This document shows, in pieces, positions 5,785 to 6,338 of a DNA stretch of 6,338 nt; positions within the stretch are counted from its first letter, which is position 1; each line of letters starts with the position of its first letter. The position numbers and the translations under genes are program-made. The stretch lies in NCBI GenBank assembly GCA_937950385.1, contig CALFEA010000120.1, positions 1 through 6,338 of the forward strand. Direction: 5' to 3'. Source of the DNA: an uncultured Altererythrobacter sp. GTDB taxonomy: Bacteria; Pseudomonadota; Alphaproteobacteria; Sphingomonadales; Sphingomonadaceae. Below the pieces are notes generated by a model, which was given only the letters and a program-made list of their open reading frames with translations, ran no database searches and was not told where the DNA came from.

Positions 5785-6338
5785 CTAGCTTTCGCGCTGC
5801 GCCAATGCGGCGATCAGCTGATCCATTTGTTTGCTGTTGCGAAGATTAATATCGCGCTGCGGGAAGGGGATTTCCACATGGTTTTCGGCGAATAATTGCC
5901 AAACATTTTTATACACTTCGGAGCGAATATTGGCGAGGCCTTCTTCGGGGTCGCGTATCCAAAAGCGCAAATCAAAATCCACCGAATTGTCGCCAAAACC
6001 AATGATATTGACGCGCGGCTTGGGGTTTTTGAGGATGCGCGGGGTTTCTTGCACCGCTTGGTACAATAGCTTTTCAACCAGATTCAAATCGCTGCCGTAG
6101 GATACGCCGACGGGCGCTTTCACCCGGACCTCGCGTGAGGAATAAGACCAATTGACCACTTGGCTGGTCTTTAGTGTCTGGTTCGGGATGAGATATTCGG
6201 TTTGATCGCGGGTCACCACTGAAATGGCGCGAATGCCAATCTTGCGAATTTGGCCAAAGCTTTCATTGCCCGCTTGATCGGCAACAGAAATCACGTCCCC
6301 GGGTTTGATCGATTTATCCATCAACAACAAAATGCCTG
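5785..6338 (-). CDS. MscS-family mechanosensitive ion channel, C-terminal part (5'-truncated)
   Basis: This is the end of a small-conductance mechanosensitive channel protein, an inner-membrane channel that releases solutes on hypo-osmotic shock. The frame stays open through the right edge (codons before 6330 read Gly-Ile), so the N-terminal membrane helices are outside the window; the TTG at 6330 is an internal Leu codon. About 184 residues are visible. GILLLMDKSIKPGDVI (nt 6289-6336) marks the end of the pore helix and entry to the beta domain. GQIRKIGIRAISVVTRD and YLIPNQTL follow (nt about 6175-6255), the latter matching the family's typical IPN signature. The alpha/beta C-terminal domain ends with VEIPFPQRDINLR (about 5839-5877), equivalent to the MscS IPFPQRD motif. 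A short polar tail follows to the TAG stop. Family membership is firm, but the subfamily and total length cannot be told. It probably has no functional link to the sulfur operon. Confidence 0.93.
   Translation of the reverse strand, partial: GILLLMDKSIKPGDVISVADQAGNESFGQIRKIGIRAISVVTRDQTEYLIPNQTLKTSQVVNWSYSSREVRVKAPVGVSYGSDLNLVEKLLYQAVQETPRILKNPKPRVNIIGFGDNSVDFDLRFWIRDPEEGLANIRSEVYKNVWQLFAENHVEIPFPQRDINLRNSKQMDQLIAALAQRES

Noticed and set aside
5482..5788. Plus-strand short frames crossing the cobA start and the intergenic gap (5482-5709, 5549-5788), one containing a CTQC-like cysteine pair
   Set aside because: They mostly overlap the cobA coding region, have no convincing ribosome site, and the cysteine pattern arises from the complement of conserved SUMT codons.
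5745..5790. Possible terminator after the MscS gene, from the repeated GGCTGC near 5766-5782
   Set aside because: The two GGCTGC copies are direct rather than inverted repeats, so they do not form a hairpin, and no T-run follows on the minus strand.
6328..6330. TTG at 6330 as the start of the channel gene
   Set aside because: The upstream codons continue the GILLLMD segment that ends the pore helix in MscS proteins. A start here would remove all membrane helices.

Overview
The window looks like ordinary chromosomal backbone of an alphaproteobacterium, most probably of the Sphingomonadales (Erythrobacteraceae or Sphingomonadaceae type). This rests on base composition in the mid-50s percent GC by eye, the style of the proteins, and the gene order uroporphyrinogen-III methyltransferase - DUF2849 - nitrite/sulfite reductase - DUF934 - CysH, which I recall as characteristic of alphaproteobacterial sulfate assimilation. 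The lineage is inferred, not proven. I saw no mobile element, tRNA, rRNA, CRISPR array or sign of recent transfer.

Layout. Positions 1-1760 (+ strand) hold the C-terminal three quarters of glutamate 5-kinase (proB, cut by the left edge). It is joined by a TAATG stop/start overlap to an extended-type SDR, an NAD(P)-dependent epimerase/dehydratase-like protein. Positions 1765-5656 (- strand, read right to left) hold a compact five-gene sulfur-assimilation operon: cobA-type SUMT, DUF2849 protein, siroheme/4Fe-4S sulfite (or nitrite) reductase, DUF934 protein and cysH. Every internal junction either overlaps (4, 1 and 8 bp) or is nearly contiguous (8 bp). The two convergent blocks meet with only 4 bp between their stop codons. 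A 128-bp gap (5657-5784) precedes the operon. Beyond it, on the same strand, is the C-terminal part of a MscS-family mechanosensitive channel that runs off the right edge.

How the genes work together. SUMT converts uroporphyrinogen III to precorrin-2, the precursor of the siroheme used by the hemoprotein encoded two genes later. CysH carries the cysteine pattern of 4Fe-4S APS reductases and would make sulfite from adenylylated sulfate. The hemoprotein would reduce sulfite to sulfide for cysteine synthesis. DUF934 and DUF2849 proteins are family-level unknowns that travel with this pathway. No flavoprotein (CysJ), ATP sulfurylase or siroheme-completing enzyme is in the window, so those must lie elsewhere. 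The proB-SDR pair is a separate unit.

Nothing here amounts to a clearly new system. The points worth a second look are the two uncharacterised operon members, the missing electron donor, the contrast between a start region without a visible Shine-Dalgarno but with an inverted repeat (cobA) and near-perfect Shine-Dalgarno sequences further down (DUF934, cysH), and the extremely tight convergent junction.
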